DNA of 64,000 nt from contig NC_135225.1 in the NCBI RefSeq assembly GCF_052324685.1, forward strand, positions 10,977,503-11,041,502, written 5' to 3'. This document shows positions 1-11,280 of this stretch, piece after piece. Each line of letters begins with the position of its first letter. The stretch's first letter is position 1. The position numbers were made by a program, and so were the translations under genes. The stretch is from Brachyhypopomus gauderio. Its lineage: Eukaryota; Chordata; Actinopteri; Gymnotiformes; Hypopomidae. The notes beneath the pieces were generated by a model. The model did not search any database. It saw only the letters and a program-made list of their open reading frames with translations, and was not told where the DNA came from.

Positions 1-427
1 CCTTACAGAGGCAGGCTGGGTTATTGATCCACTAGGGTAGTCCCTACAGAGGCAGGCTGGGTTATTGATCCACTGGGGTAGTCCCTACAGAGGCAGGCTG
101 GGTTATTGATCCACTGGGGTAGTCCTTACAGAGGCAGGCTGGGTTATTGATCCACTGGGGTAGTCCCTACACAGGCAGGCTGGGTTATTGATCCACTGGG
201 GTAGTCCTTACAGAGGCAGGCTGGGTTATTGATCCACTGGGGTAGTCCCTACAGAGGCAGGCTGGGTTATTGATCCACTGGGGTAGTCCCTACAGAGGCA
301 GGCTGGGTTATTGATCCACTGGGGTAGTCCCTACAGAGGCAGGCTGGGTTATTGATCCACTGGGGTAGTCCCTACAGAGGCAGGCTGGGTTATTGATCCA
401 CTGGGGTAGTCCCTACAGAGGCAGGTT
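1..427. repeat. Minisatellite, 41-bp unit, about 10 copies
   Basis: A 41-bp unit containing GAGGCAGGCTGGGTTATTG is repeated head to tail about 10.4 times with only single-base differences between copies, such as CCTTACAG against CCCTACAG and one ACACAG variant. The array is cut by the left edge of the window, so its true length is unknown. It ends where the sequence changes to GCAGGTTTGGTTGG. The unit is not a multiple of three and has no coding sign. Confidence 0.95.
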
Positions 428-1880
428 TGGTTGGCATGTGGAAAGAATAAATGTTCTGTGCCCCATCCACAGTGCTGTGGGTGTATTTGTGTTTGAACAA
501 GGAAGGTTTCACAACCTCAGTCTACAGAGAAGGTTTTTCAGTAATGCAAAGGTAAAGCTGTAGGCGTAAATGGCTATATTTACAGAAGTGATACCTTAAA
601 AAAACGTAACATAAATGTAACATCTAGACGACCATTTTTTAATCTTTAATCTTTGAATGTATCAACATAGCTTCGCCTTTATAATGAAATAGAGAGATGG
701 TATGACTGGTTTCAATAATTGTTAGATATTCAATTTAACGACTCAAGACCTCACTGTAATTCTACTGAGCTTCTAAATCTTTCTATCTTTTTCTGTGGCC
801 TATGAGACAAGTTGTCTAAAGATGTCTGAGAAGGAGCCCGTCTTTGTATGCTCTGTGGAGGTGTCTGATGACTACCCCTCTCTGTAGGCTATGTAACACA
901 CAAGCGGGTTCCACACACGTGCAGTGTTGCGTAGGTCTCACTCACACACGTGTGCAGACACACAAAATTATGTCACCCTAGATTTTGTGACATACAAAGC
1001 TGTATATATTCAAGTACTGAACATAAATCATTATGCACATTTTTACGCCTCCTTACAGGACAGCAGAAATTACAGCTATTAAACATGCCATGTTAAATCA
1101 TAATTTATGATCACACGCCACACCTGAGCAGTGAGCAGACATACAAATCAAGAGTGTTAGTGAAATTCACTGATGACACCTTAGATTTAACACAGCTTTG
1201 TAAATAAGGTTCTGTGTAACAGATGAAATCATCAGTACACCGTAAGCTGTAAGGACGGTAAGCCAGACAGTGTGAAGAACATGTGTGCAAAAAAAATTAA
1301 CGAAAAATGTTGTTAATGAAACATTCTATTATAGTTAATCATTACTGAGAAAGTGTGATCCTGCTCACACTTATTCATATGCTCTCCATTAATTCTGCTC
1401 CATCCATCTCTGTCCAGTCTCCTCTCTAATCCCCGCCCCTCACCCCAGTTACCTGACTACCGGGAGACAGGGACAGGACAAACTGGGGCACCAATCCACC
1501 AGCAGCAGCAGGGGGCAGCACTGAAGGGGGGGGGGGGGGGGTTTAAGCGCTCACAGCTCCACCTGTCATTCCAAGCGTTGTTGGGAGTGGTCGAACTGTG
1601 GTATGGACAGAGACGTGTCACTGCATGAACCGGCGAGACTACATCCAGGTTCACGTCCAGAGTAGTGTGTGCGCTCCACGGGAAATGAGGACCAGTTGGA
1701 CGGTCCACATCAAGTGTGCTACTGACATTTTGTGACGTGTAACTGCTATATGGGACAGATGGGTGTGCAACAGAAGATGGTCGATGACTAACAAATACAT
1801 ATTTGCCTCAAATGTACTTTCGTGGTCATACTGAGAGTGAATCTCTGAGTAAGAAAAGTGTGTGTGTGATTGTAAACACG
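428..1880. other. Intergenic, no gene seen
   Basis: This stretch is mostly AT-rich non-coding sequence with a G run near 1526-1541. The short open frame at 1457-1708 on the minus strand has low-complexity composition and no family resemblance. I see no exon with plausible splice sites and no RNA gene. Confidence 0.6.
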
Positions 1881-1886
1881 TTTATT
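1881..1886 (-). terminator. unc93b1: Candidate poly(A) signal of unc93b1
   Basis: TTTATT on the plus strand reads AATAAA on the minus strand, about 680 bases past the unc93b1 stop codon. This would give a 3' UTR of roughly 0.7 kb (1870-2566) that includes the (ACTC)n tract. The assignment is an inference from position and hexamer only. Confidence 0.4.
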
Positions 1887-2398
1887 AAAAATATAGTAAC
1901 AGACATGTTTTAAACACAGAAGTTAAAAAAGGAAAAAAATACATATCACCTCTTTCAATTAAAGTCATTTAACTATGACAACAGACCTTCTTCTTGAAAT
2001 CAACCAGTGTGAAAGCAGAAGATGGAAAAGTGGAAGCAAATGAAAAGCAGATGAAAACCTCCACCATCACCTTGACCAACAGTTCAGTGCAGTCTGTTGC
2101 TATAGCAACACACCACCTGGCCTTATAAGGTAGTAGTTGCTTCCTCTTTTCACTTCTCATTTTACTGAAATACTTACAGACCTTCCTCTTCTCTCTGTCA
2201 TGGTAATTTTTTCTATCTTCTTGATTAAAAAAACCTAATACTCCTTTTTCCTCTCAAAACAATCAATTTGACCCTCTCCCCTTCAACAATCTCTCATCCT
2301 TTACTCTCATCCTCACACTCATGAACTTTTAATTCATCCACCCACTCACGTGTTCATTCATTCAGTCAATTGATCTTTTTACTCATTCGTTCATTCCT

Positions 2399-2496
2399 TC
2401 TCACTCACTCACTCACTCACTCACTCACTCACTCACTCACTCACTCACTCACTCACTCACTCACTCACTCACTCACTCACTCACTCACTCACTCAC
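2399..2496. repeat. (ACTC)n microsatellite
   Basis: About 24 uninterrupted copies of ACTC lie just past the unc93b1 stop, probably within its 3' UTR. The threonine/histidine/serine/leucine open frame across it is a product of the repeat. Confidence 0.95.
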
Positions 2497-2566
2497 ATAT
2501 ATTCACTGGGAGGTTGTTTTGGCGCCATGATCAGCCCTTCCTCCCATCTCAGGGGAGAGTATTTGG

Positions 2567-4113
2567 TCACATGGCCGGGTCATATGCCTCTCTGTGTCCT
2601 GCCTGCTCATAGGCTGTATCATCTCGCCGCCTCCGCCGTCGCCCTCTAGCTCCGCCTCTCTCTGACCCTGACGAATCAGAGTCCTGGGAGTTGGAATCCA
2701 GCTGCACCCTCTCTTCCTCACTCTGCCCGCCCTCTTCATCCTCATCCTCCACATCGCTCTTGTCTGACTCGCACTCGTCAGAGTTTTCCTCCTCCAGGTA
2801 CCGGTAACCTTTGACCTACATGGAAAGAGATGATACAGAAAGATGGTTCTGTGAGTGAAAGGTGAAGTTCTTACTAGTCTGAAGAACAAGAACTGAAATA
2901 CATGACTAAAATCATCATGGTGCAAAACTGGTCATTTGTTCACGCCAATACACTGAACGTGAAGCCATATAACTTGCCTGCTCTACTGATGGCTCAAAAC
3001 ACCGTATTTACCCAAATCATGTAATTTCTTAAATGGGAACATTCATTAAAGAAATGTTAATTGTGTCATCGTGAGCTGAAAGTAAGAACACACAACACAA
3101 CCTACACAGCTCTGTGGTAAATAACAGGTGGACAGCTGACTCACCTTGTGTCGTGGACGGGGAATCCGTGGCAACCTGAAACGGATTTTCTTGGCTAGAC
3201 GACGTTCCATCTGCCAATAACAGAAGCCTGCAACCAGCAGAGTAACCAATAGGATTGCAAGCTTGGCCTGAAGTAGAAGAAAATGTTGAGAGAAAAAGGG
3301 AGAGAGAATAAAAGACAACAAAAAGGTGATAGTCTCAGATTGATTGTCTTTTCAATATGTTCAAATCATAAAAGTTTATTGATTAAAAAAACAGCGCCAA
3401 GGTTTCTCAGCTAAATCTAAAGAGCACGCTATTGATCAGTCGAGACTTGTGATTGGACGGCTGAGGTTCCTAATACTCTGCTCATTATTCACTCTCCTTC
3501 AATAATCCCTGTGTTACAATAGACACAAACTGGTGCAAAACCTGTTGCAGCTTGTTTCAAACCTGCATACCTGCCGGCATACTAGTTTAACAAAACATGG
3601 AACAAAGACACACGCACAAACAAACTGCTTTACCCTCATAGGCAGGCTAGACCAGAGGTAGACAATAAAAATTGCGATAGCCTGCCACCAGTGGTAGATG
3701 GTGTAGACGAAGTCCAAGCGCTCTTTGTCCTCGTAAAGCATGCCCAGCAGAGCTGCACAGAGGGACATGTACAGAACATCACTCTCCCTCAGAAGCCAGA
3801 GCAGGGCTACTGTACATGCTCCAAACAGAAAGAAATAAAGCAATGGCATCCATGATGTTATTAAGTTTGGACTAGGTTTTGCTTTTTGGTTCATTGTTTT
3901 ACACCTGTAGATGATGATGATGATGATGATGTAGATGTATGTGTGTGTGTGTGTATGTGTATGTATGTGTGTGTGTGTGTCTGTATGTGTGTGGTGGTGT
4001 GTGTGTGTGTGTCTGTATGTGTGTGGTGTGGTGTGTGTGTGTGTGTGTGTGTCTGTATGTGTGTGGTGTGGGGTGTGTGTGTGTGGTGTGGTCTGTGTGG
4101 TGTGTGTGTGTGT

Positions 4114-4144
<31 letters not shown>

Positions 4145-5959
4145 CGGTGTGGAGTGTGTGTGTGTGTGTGTGCGTGCGCGCCCCACTCACTGCTCAGGCT
4201 GGTCTTGTTCAGAGCAGTGCCCAGGCCCCACAGAGCCACCAGCACCAGCAGCTGAGGCAGCTGCTCGGGTTTCCTGGGAGTGGAGGACCAGCACATGAGA
4301 ACCACGAGCAGCACCAGGTGCACGGCTGCCCCCCCCAGGAGCAGGGCCTGACGGGGCAGACGCTGCAGCAGCAGGGCCAGAGAGAGGGCTGAGCACGCGG
4401 AGGACGACAGGCCGTACACCATCACCAGCAGCCACAGGTTCTCCAGCCCCGCCGCACACACGCCATACGACTGGAGGGAGAAGGGAGAGAAAAGAGGAGG
4501 GGATTTGAGATGCAAGGACTTGGAGCTCTCTGGGTTACTCTCAGTGATTTCATCCATCGAGGGGGTGAGAGGTACATAGAGCAGGAAGCTCCCAGGAGAT
4601 GCAACTGTCCAGCTTCCATCTCCTTACATGGTGCTCAAGGCATGAAATGTTTAACATTTCAAAAAGCCTTTTTTTTCAAATATATAAACACATATAGAAA
4701 TACATGGGTCATGTAAACAAAGTCGCTGTCAACATAAAGATGTGGCTTTATGTGCTAAAAAAAGCAACCGTAATTCATTGAGCCTACGAGGCTGACCTCA
4801 CACCTGGGATGTATTCATTTACTCCTGCCACAGCTATTATAGAATCTGAGACGTCTCCCACTCTTGTGATTGAAGCCGCGAGTTGCACCCACGAGGCAGC
4901 GGGGAGGAAAGGCGTCCGCTGCTTACCAGTACAAGACCCTTGATGGCGAAGAGCACTTCAAAGCCCGAGTAGATGAAGAAGGGGCAGAGCAGACGCAGGC
5001 GGTAGTCACGCAGGTGCTTGAAGGGCAGCTGGAAGATGTTGCCCCAGCCGATGCTGCGCAGGTCGATCTCCTCCGTGGGCCGGTACGCCGCGCCACACAA
5101 GGCCAGGAACTGTGAGAGAAGCCCTGGGTTACTACCACCTCCCACTGGGTCCCACACCGCACCGAGGAGACTCCCAACGGCCGCACCACAGCTTCGGGCT
5201 TCGTTATTACAAACGACCCGGTGCGTTCGGAGCCGATGGTGGAGCGGAGAGAGAAAAGGGGAGAGTGAAAGCAGGTCCAAATGTGAGGAGAACGGAGGCT
5301 CACTACGATCATGGCGATGAAGGCAGCTCCCATTAGAACACTCTCCACCTCAATGAGGAGCATGGAGCGAGGTAAGTGGTGCAGTACGGTCTTGTTGAAG
5401 CCCTCGATCACGCCCTTCCCATCCGCACCTGGGGGGGGGAGAGGGGCAAGAGGGTGGGGGGTATGATACATATAGGCTGGATGGTCCAGCTATAAAAATA
5501 GAAACAGGAAGCAGAAAAGCGGAGTTTACCACATAGCTTGACGTTGAACAGAGTGTGATTGTAGTTACTCAGAAAACTGTTGAGGAAGAGAACCATGGGA
5601 AACTCTGCAAACACGAAACTAAGCTGAAAACATAGAAATAAACAGATAGAAAGACGATTATGGATGTGAGAGTAACGCAGGAAAAGGGCAGGGCTCAAGC
5701 ACCTGTGTGTGTGTGTATCATACATCAACACCCCCCCACTCCCCCACACACACACACACACACGCACACACACTCACCAAGTGCAAACCAATTACCAACG
5801 CCTATAAAAATAGACAAATGTTCTCACATGGAAGCAGATGTAGAAAACGGACTGGAAGATGATGATGTAACGATGGAATGCGCCCTTCGGCACTTTCTTC
5901 TGCTCCTGAACATGCTCCTCCTTATAGTTGACATACTCGTAGTACTGCTGGGCCATCCT

Positions 5960-6036
<77 letters not shown>

Positions 6037-6332
6037 TGGATGCATCTCTAAAATGACTGCTGGGTGTACACACTGCTTATTTAAATTAGGACTGCACAAA
6101 ATTACTGTAAGTTATTGAATTACCTGAGAAAACACCATTAATGAGCAGCACCCACCTAGTGATGTAGTTTCCGAGAGAGGCCCATAGTGGAACTATGGCA
6201 ACCCCTATGGCGACAGCTGAAGGTACCAGCGTATAATATCGCTCCCAGTAATTGGTTGAGACAAAGAGGGCATAGATTCCAGAAGCAAGAAACATCATCC
6301 ATTTGGTACCCAGAAACCTGAGTTACACATGT

Positions 6333-6366
<34 letters not shown>

Positions 6367-7696
6367 GACAGTGAGTACTCTGTAGTGACATCATGGCCTT
6401 TAGAGTCAGGACGAAAGCAAAAACCAGGGAAAATGAAGTGTATGATGAAATAAGGATGGGAAGGATGTGTGATAAAAAAAAAAGAAATGCAGAAAAAGGA
6501 GGGAGGTGGGCATGAACAAACTCAAACTATAACCAATACCTGCATTTCTAATCCACAGCTAAAAGAGTAAAAAGCAAAACTATGTAATTTGATGAAAAGT
6601 ATGCAAGAAGGAAAAAAAATCATGTAATGAATATTGAACAGGTGAAAGTGCTAATCAAATGAAAGCTGCATAAACTTATCACATTTCCAACTGTTCCAGG
6701 AAGGTGACAGAAATAGAGGGAGGGGAACAGATGCAGACAGACTGAAGATAGGCAGAATCATTTCAGAGAGAGAGAGAGGGCTTCCGTTTACCGGATGAGC
6801 ACAGGCGTATACAGCAGGCCCACGATAGGAGTGACGTTAATGCCCATCAACATCTTGCTGTCAATGTCCTCCAGGCCTAGACTGCCATACTTCACCTCTC
6901 TGTAGGTCTCATCATAGTGCAGGATTAACTGCATCTGCAGCAGGCCTGCCAAACACAGCACGTCACCACTGTGCACGTCACCATCCAGAACGCTCCAGCA
7001 CGACGCATGAGACCGGGCATGGTGCGAGCTTACAGTAATGCCACACGTGTAAAGCGTTGGTCTACTGTTATTTCTACTTATTTGTTTTTGAACATCTGCA
7101 CTTGAATGTTTATTAACCATTATTGGTGATGCATCTAATCTTAACAAAATAGACACGTTTACATATTTTCAATGTGCCAACAAACTGACTGATGAACGAT
7201 CAGAGTAGTGAGGAGGAAACATACCCATGTAAACGCTGTAGATGATCATGCCCCCACAGCTGGCCCCCACCACATTCTTAACCACGCCCAGCCTTTTCCT
7301 CCTGTAATATTTCCTCTCCTCCTCTTCCTCATCATAGTCTGGGTGTGGCCCCAGAAACTCGTCTTCCTGAGAAAGAAGAGTTCATTGGCTGATGAGATTA
7401 AAAAATAGGCTTTAAGGTTTTGTGGCTCCATTTCGTAAAGGAAATGTAGTCATTTTAATTAATTAAACTGAACATATGGACAGCATTAATTGCCGTTTAC
7501 ATGACCACCCGAAGCTTATGCGCAATCTAAAACTCCTTTAGAGAATTCGCAAAAGCTTTGTGTAATTCACGTTTACCTGTCCCTGTACGTTTCCTTCTTG
7601 ACACGGCAGCTGTCGATCATCGTGGTCGTCAGCAGGGGGCACACCCTGCAGTTCAGCCTCGCAGTATATGTTGTCTTCTGTATTAACTGCTGCCAT
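2567..7696 (-). CDS. unc93b1: UNC93B1, TLR-trafficking multispanning membrane protein
   Basis: UNC93B1 is a polytopic ER/endosomal membrane protein that escorts nucleotide-sensing Toll-like receptors from the ER to endolysosomes. Twelve coding exons read on the minus strand: 7696-7577, 7366-7225, 6945-6792, 6317-6156, 5957-5828, 5623-5530, 5428-5304, 5109-4927, 4470-4191, 3752-3634, 3267-3145 and 2815-2567. All have GT-AG borders and matching phases, and sum to 1881 nt (626 aa; human about 597). The start is ATG at 7696, the first in frame after a likely acceptor at 7738-7740. Family-specific runs include HYDETYREVKYG (exon 3), NYWERYYTLVPSAVA (exon 4), AAYRPTEEIDLRS (exon 8) and YEDKERLDF with YHWWQAIAIF (exon 10). 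The tail is acidic, then R-rich, and keeps the YEQA motif found near the mammalian C terminus. A second in-frame acceptor would lengthen exon 10 by 57 nt (see findings). Confidence 0.97.
3910..4178. repeat. (GAT)n then (TG)n microsatellite in unc93b1 intron 9
   Basis: About seven GAT units (3910-3931) run into an interrupted TG tract of roughly 240 bp. On the transcribed strand the CA-type tract begins within about 20 bases of the exon 9 donor site. Several open frames across it are repeat products. Confidence 0.95.
5965..6033. repeat. (CA)n microsatellite in unc93b1 intron 4
   Basis: A pure CA tract of about 35 units lies next to the acceptor of the exon ending at 5957. A shorter CA tract (6334-6362) flanks the other intron of the same region, and another lies at 5746-5775. 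Confidence 0.95.
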
Positions 7697-8137
7697 CTGG
7701 TGGCCAAACGGTAGAACGTCTAACCAAATCACACAAACTGAAATCCGTTTCAAGGCCATTCAAAAGTGCGAAAAAACAATGATCATGAAATTAAGCACCG
7801 GAAAGTGCGATTATACCTGATAATTTAAATATTTAAGTAAAATTAAAGCGACCATTTAACTAAGCAGGTCATAATATATACGACGGCAGTTAAATAAAGC
7901 GAAGCAGGCATATTACACTTTAGGATTCCGTCCAAAATCACAGGAACGTCTATGAATTCTGAGTAACAAGCAAACGAAGCCTCTAATAAATAAACTAAGA
8001 AGTATCATTCAAACGTTTCAGAAATATGACACCAAAATCATCTGACAATGCATATTAACTTAAGATTTCTACGGTACGACGTCTGTTTATTTCCTGATTA
8101 TTTAACTATTTAGCCATACTCACATATTTTCTGTTAC

Positions 8138-8270
8138 CTGCCCAAAACGTCTAAATGTCGAACCAGCTGCACTTGCACACTACGTACTGTAAACAGACTG
8201 AACAAATATAGCAAACCTACCGATCTATACTCGGGTCCCGTGAAGTCGTACTCGACACTAACGAGTTAAC
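8138..8270 (-). other. unc93b1: Candidate 5' non-coding exon / promoter zone of unc93b1
   Basis: On the minus strand a strong donor-like site (GGGCAG|GTAACAG, boundary at 8138/8137) could join to the acceptor-like TTTCAG at 7738-7740, 41 bases before the unc93b1 start codon. The upper end of the exon is not defined by the sequence. Neither the exon nor a transcription start is proven; the rest of 7740-8500 shows no coding sequence. Confidence 0.35.
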
Positions 8271-8414
8271 GGACATGCAACGGAATAGCGCGTGCACCAA
8301 ATGTTCCCCCTTCAGAGTTGAAATGATCCTGCTCTTAATAGGCTACATTGCTTTTTGTTAAGACTGGAAAACGAATAACTGAGACAAACTTGACAAGAGG
8401 AAGCGAAAGTTGCC

Positions 8415-8424
8415 TTTCACTTCC
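8415..8424 (-). promoter_or_regulatory. ETS/IRF composite (EICE-like) element upstream of unc93b1
   Basis: The minus strand reads GGAAGTGAAA, an exact match to the EICE consensus GGAANNGAAA bound by PU.1 with IRF4 or IRF8 in myeloid and B-cell genes. It lies about 720 bp upstream of the unc93b1 ATG. It also sits inside a small inverted motif, GAAAG...CTTTC. A ten-base match can occur by chance, so function is inferred from the gene's immune role. Confidence 0.35.
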
Positions 8425-8429
8425 CTTCT

Positions 8430-9368
8430 TGCGATATCTTAAAGATACAGCACCATTTCAGACGGTCGGATTGCACGTGCATTCGGACTTGGAATAGGGA
8501 CAAAACATTTAGGAAGCACTGAGCTACGGCACAGCAAAGGATTTTGGGTCCTAGAAAAGAAATCACATTGGGCCCCAGTGAAGAGATAAATTACCTGATG
8601 TTCGAATTTAAGGAGCTCCGACGGTTGCCTTTAGGATATTTATGCCAACGTAAACAAGCATGTGACTGTAAGGCACTTCAAACAATGTCATGCTGCAATG
8701 TACTGCAATCACTGAAGATGCATCTTCAAAAGCATGAGAGCAGGCAAAAATCCCTGTAGTAATCTTTAAACAAAACACACTTGTTCCAAAATACCTGTTA
8801 AGATGTTATTTTAACTTAAGACAAATGAGTGGTGCTTTACCAAGGATGTTCAATATTATTAAATCGTTTCCCTTAATTTTTCTTTGGAATTAATAATAAA
8901 GGTGGACATAGAATGCATAAACTCTAGCAGATTTAATTAAGATGTGCAACAAAAGTAAACTTCCCAAAGTAGAATGAATGCAATAAAACTTTACATAACT
9001 TAGTGTGTCAGCAGTCACACAGAGTTAAATATATAAAGGGGAAGAAAGAAAAGAAAAAAAAGGACAAGTTTAGTTGATATCAAATACAAACAAAAAAAAC
9101 TTTCAGCATTCATACACAACATTGTCCACACATACTTCAAGGCAAAACAAATAATGATTACGATGACTCCATCAACAATCATGTAGTCACAACTACTGCC
9201 TGTTTCACCAGAGAGTGCTTTCCAGCAATTACTGGACCATTAATAACTCAAACATATTAAAGTTCTACCACTGCCAATCTCAATGAGATTTAACACATGA
9301 AGGCTGAGGTCAGGTGCGCAACGTCTTCTCATGATGGGCCTGGCCCAGTTCTGCAGACTGAATGGGCT
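8430..9368. other. Spacer and probable timm10 3' UTR
   Basis: No coding exon is visible between the unc93b1 promoter zone and the timm10 stop. The part next to 9369 is AT-rich and probably the timm10 3' UTR; no clear poly(A) site could be chosen. The 71-residue open frame at 8544-8759 has no recognisable domain. Confidence 0.5.
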
Positions 9369-10713
9369 TTAACCAGTGCCTGCAGCAGCTTTTCTCATCA
9401 TCTCCTCATCCTGGACGGACAGCTCGGTGAGCTTGCGTCCCAGTCTCTCGTGCAGGTCCAGGTACTTGGCAACACATCGATCTAGGCACACTGCCTCGCC
9501 TTTAGAAAGTTCTGCTTCCTTGTAGTGAGGGGGCACACATTTCCTGTGACACGCGTTGGTCATTCTGCAGGAGAGAAAGAAAGAAGAAAGTAAAACAATC
9601 TACACGTACACCGTGGATGGCGCGACTTTTGATTGCATCCATTATGTATGGCTGTGGATAAACTTAATTAGTGCCTATGACGGGTGGGGTCTGTCTGGTA
9701 AGATGCCTTTTCTGTCTAGTACATTAAGAAACAATGTTAAAGAATTTCATGTTCCATTATGCAATTGAGTTGTGAAGTTTTTTCTCTCTCATCCGTGTTA
9801 ACACCAGGCAACCAGCGAATCTGAATAAAAGTTGTGACACATAATTGTGGCAAGCATCTTACAAAATTGACACAATTTTTGTGACACAATTGACACACAC
9901 TACAACTTACTCACAAGATGAATTCTCATATATTTAATCAAGTATATATCTATATAGAGCATACATATCTAATTTGAATTATGTCAAAATGAGTATTCTT
10001 CAAAGGACAAGTATCAAGGAGACAGTTTTCAACATCTTATTTTCCATACCTATAATTTCTATCACTATACATAATGAACACTTGACCTTGGACAAGACGT
10101 TGGTCGTGTGCAGCAGGACAGATCTAGACCTTTTGTAGTTTTTCAGACTACTCTCATTGAGAGAAAAGTTAGTTTACCACAATAAGCTGCCTTGATTGCC
10201 ACTTTGATGTGGTTTTGGTGGACGTGAAAGCTGGCTAACCTTTAAAGATAATTCAAGAGATTGAAGAGGTTCGTGTTTGATTGCCAGGTAAACAGCTAAA
10301 GTAACCATTAGATGTAAATGGCACATTTCCTATGAAATTCCAAAATAGTCAGTTACAGTTTAACCTAACTTGAACCCGAGTCCATCAACCGACATAAATG
10401 TCACATTAGTTTATAGACCCAAACCCAATTTGCTCCAAGCTAACCTAGATACCAGCCCAGCTAGCATAACGTTTAGAAGACACCCACGAGTGCTAGTCAT
10501 GCATTTTCCAAATATAAAGAGCCCAATAGAAAACCCTGCAACAATGTTAATTAAAAGTCTTTAAAGCAAAGCCTAGCCTGAGCGACCATTCAAGATGAAC
10601 TGCAGGTAACGAGTTAACTAGCCAGCAGGCTGATAACGTTACCGGTTGTACATGTCTGCCATCATTTCCACTTCGAGCTCCGCCGCTAGCTGCTGGGCTT
10701 TCATCGGGTCCAT
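9369..10713 (-). CDS. timm10: TIMM10, small Tim chaperone of the mitochondrial intermembrane space
   Basis: Tim10 assembles with Tim9 into a hexameric chaperone. It carries hydrophobic carrier proteins across the intermembrane space to the TIM22 inner-membrane translocase. Two coding exons, 10713-10643 and 9564-9369, join through an arginine codon split CG|A. Together they give 267 nt and 88 aa, the usual family length (human 90). Exon 1 starts [16 protein letters not shown]. Exon 2 carries the twin CX3C signature, CHRKC at residues 29-33 and CLDRC at 50-54, which forms the two intramolecular disulfides. The run [15 protein letters not shown] between them is nearly identical to mammals. The C terminus is slightly shorter and ends AAAGTG. 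The promoter should lie just upstream of 10713. Confidence 0.97.
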
Positions 10714-11280
10714 CTCGGCGACTTCACGTTTTCGGTCACGCCGTTGAAACCTCACCGGTAAGCGCGATCCAACCGAGGGGTCCCGCCTTACAAAGAACCC
10801 CGAGAGCAACGTTTAACCTTCAGTGGACGGAACACGTGTGCTGGTCCCGCTCACTAATACTACTTCCGGTGCCTCCTGGGTCGGCAGCGCGCGAGCTAGC
10901 TAGCTGCTATAACGAATCAGTTCGCTAAACAATATGTAATTTTACAGTCTGTAAAACATGTATTAAATTTGTTCATTTGATATTGTCACTATTTTTACAG
11001 CAAATCCTGCCTTTTTACAATGGCAAATAGAAAAACAAAAATAACGTACATTTACAGTACTTCCTGAGTCAGGAATACAAAATACACACCTCCACTATCC
11101 ATCACCCGAACGAGGTTTTCCAACATATGCATTATTAAATAACGATGAAATACTTTAACAAATTAACTATTTTGTGCGTATAACAGTAACAACCCAGGAA
11201 ACCTTTAAAGAAACATTAGGTGCATGGTTTAGACCAAACTTGTTGAAAATACTCCCCAGTCTTGCAAAAGCAAGGTGGGA
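10714..11280. other. timm10 promoter and btbd18 3' flank
   Basis: This is a 567-bp gap between the timm10 start and the btbd18 stop. Its first 200 bases are relatively CpG-rich and probably include the timm10 promoter. The rest is AT-rich and probably btbd18 3' UTR. No open frame of note lies here. Confidence 0.5.

Noticed and set aside
1..427. CRISPR-like array
   Set aside because: Units are contiguous with no unique spacers and the DNA is vertebrate; it is a minisatellite.
3886..4298. Several cysteine/valine or histidine/threonine-rich frames
   Set aside because: Repeat products of the TG/CA tract in an unc93b1 intron.
8400..8430. Full interferon-stimulated response element
   Set aside because: The GAAA spacing required for a standard ISRE is not met; only the EICE-type match was kept.
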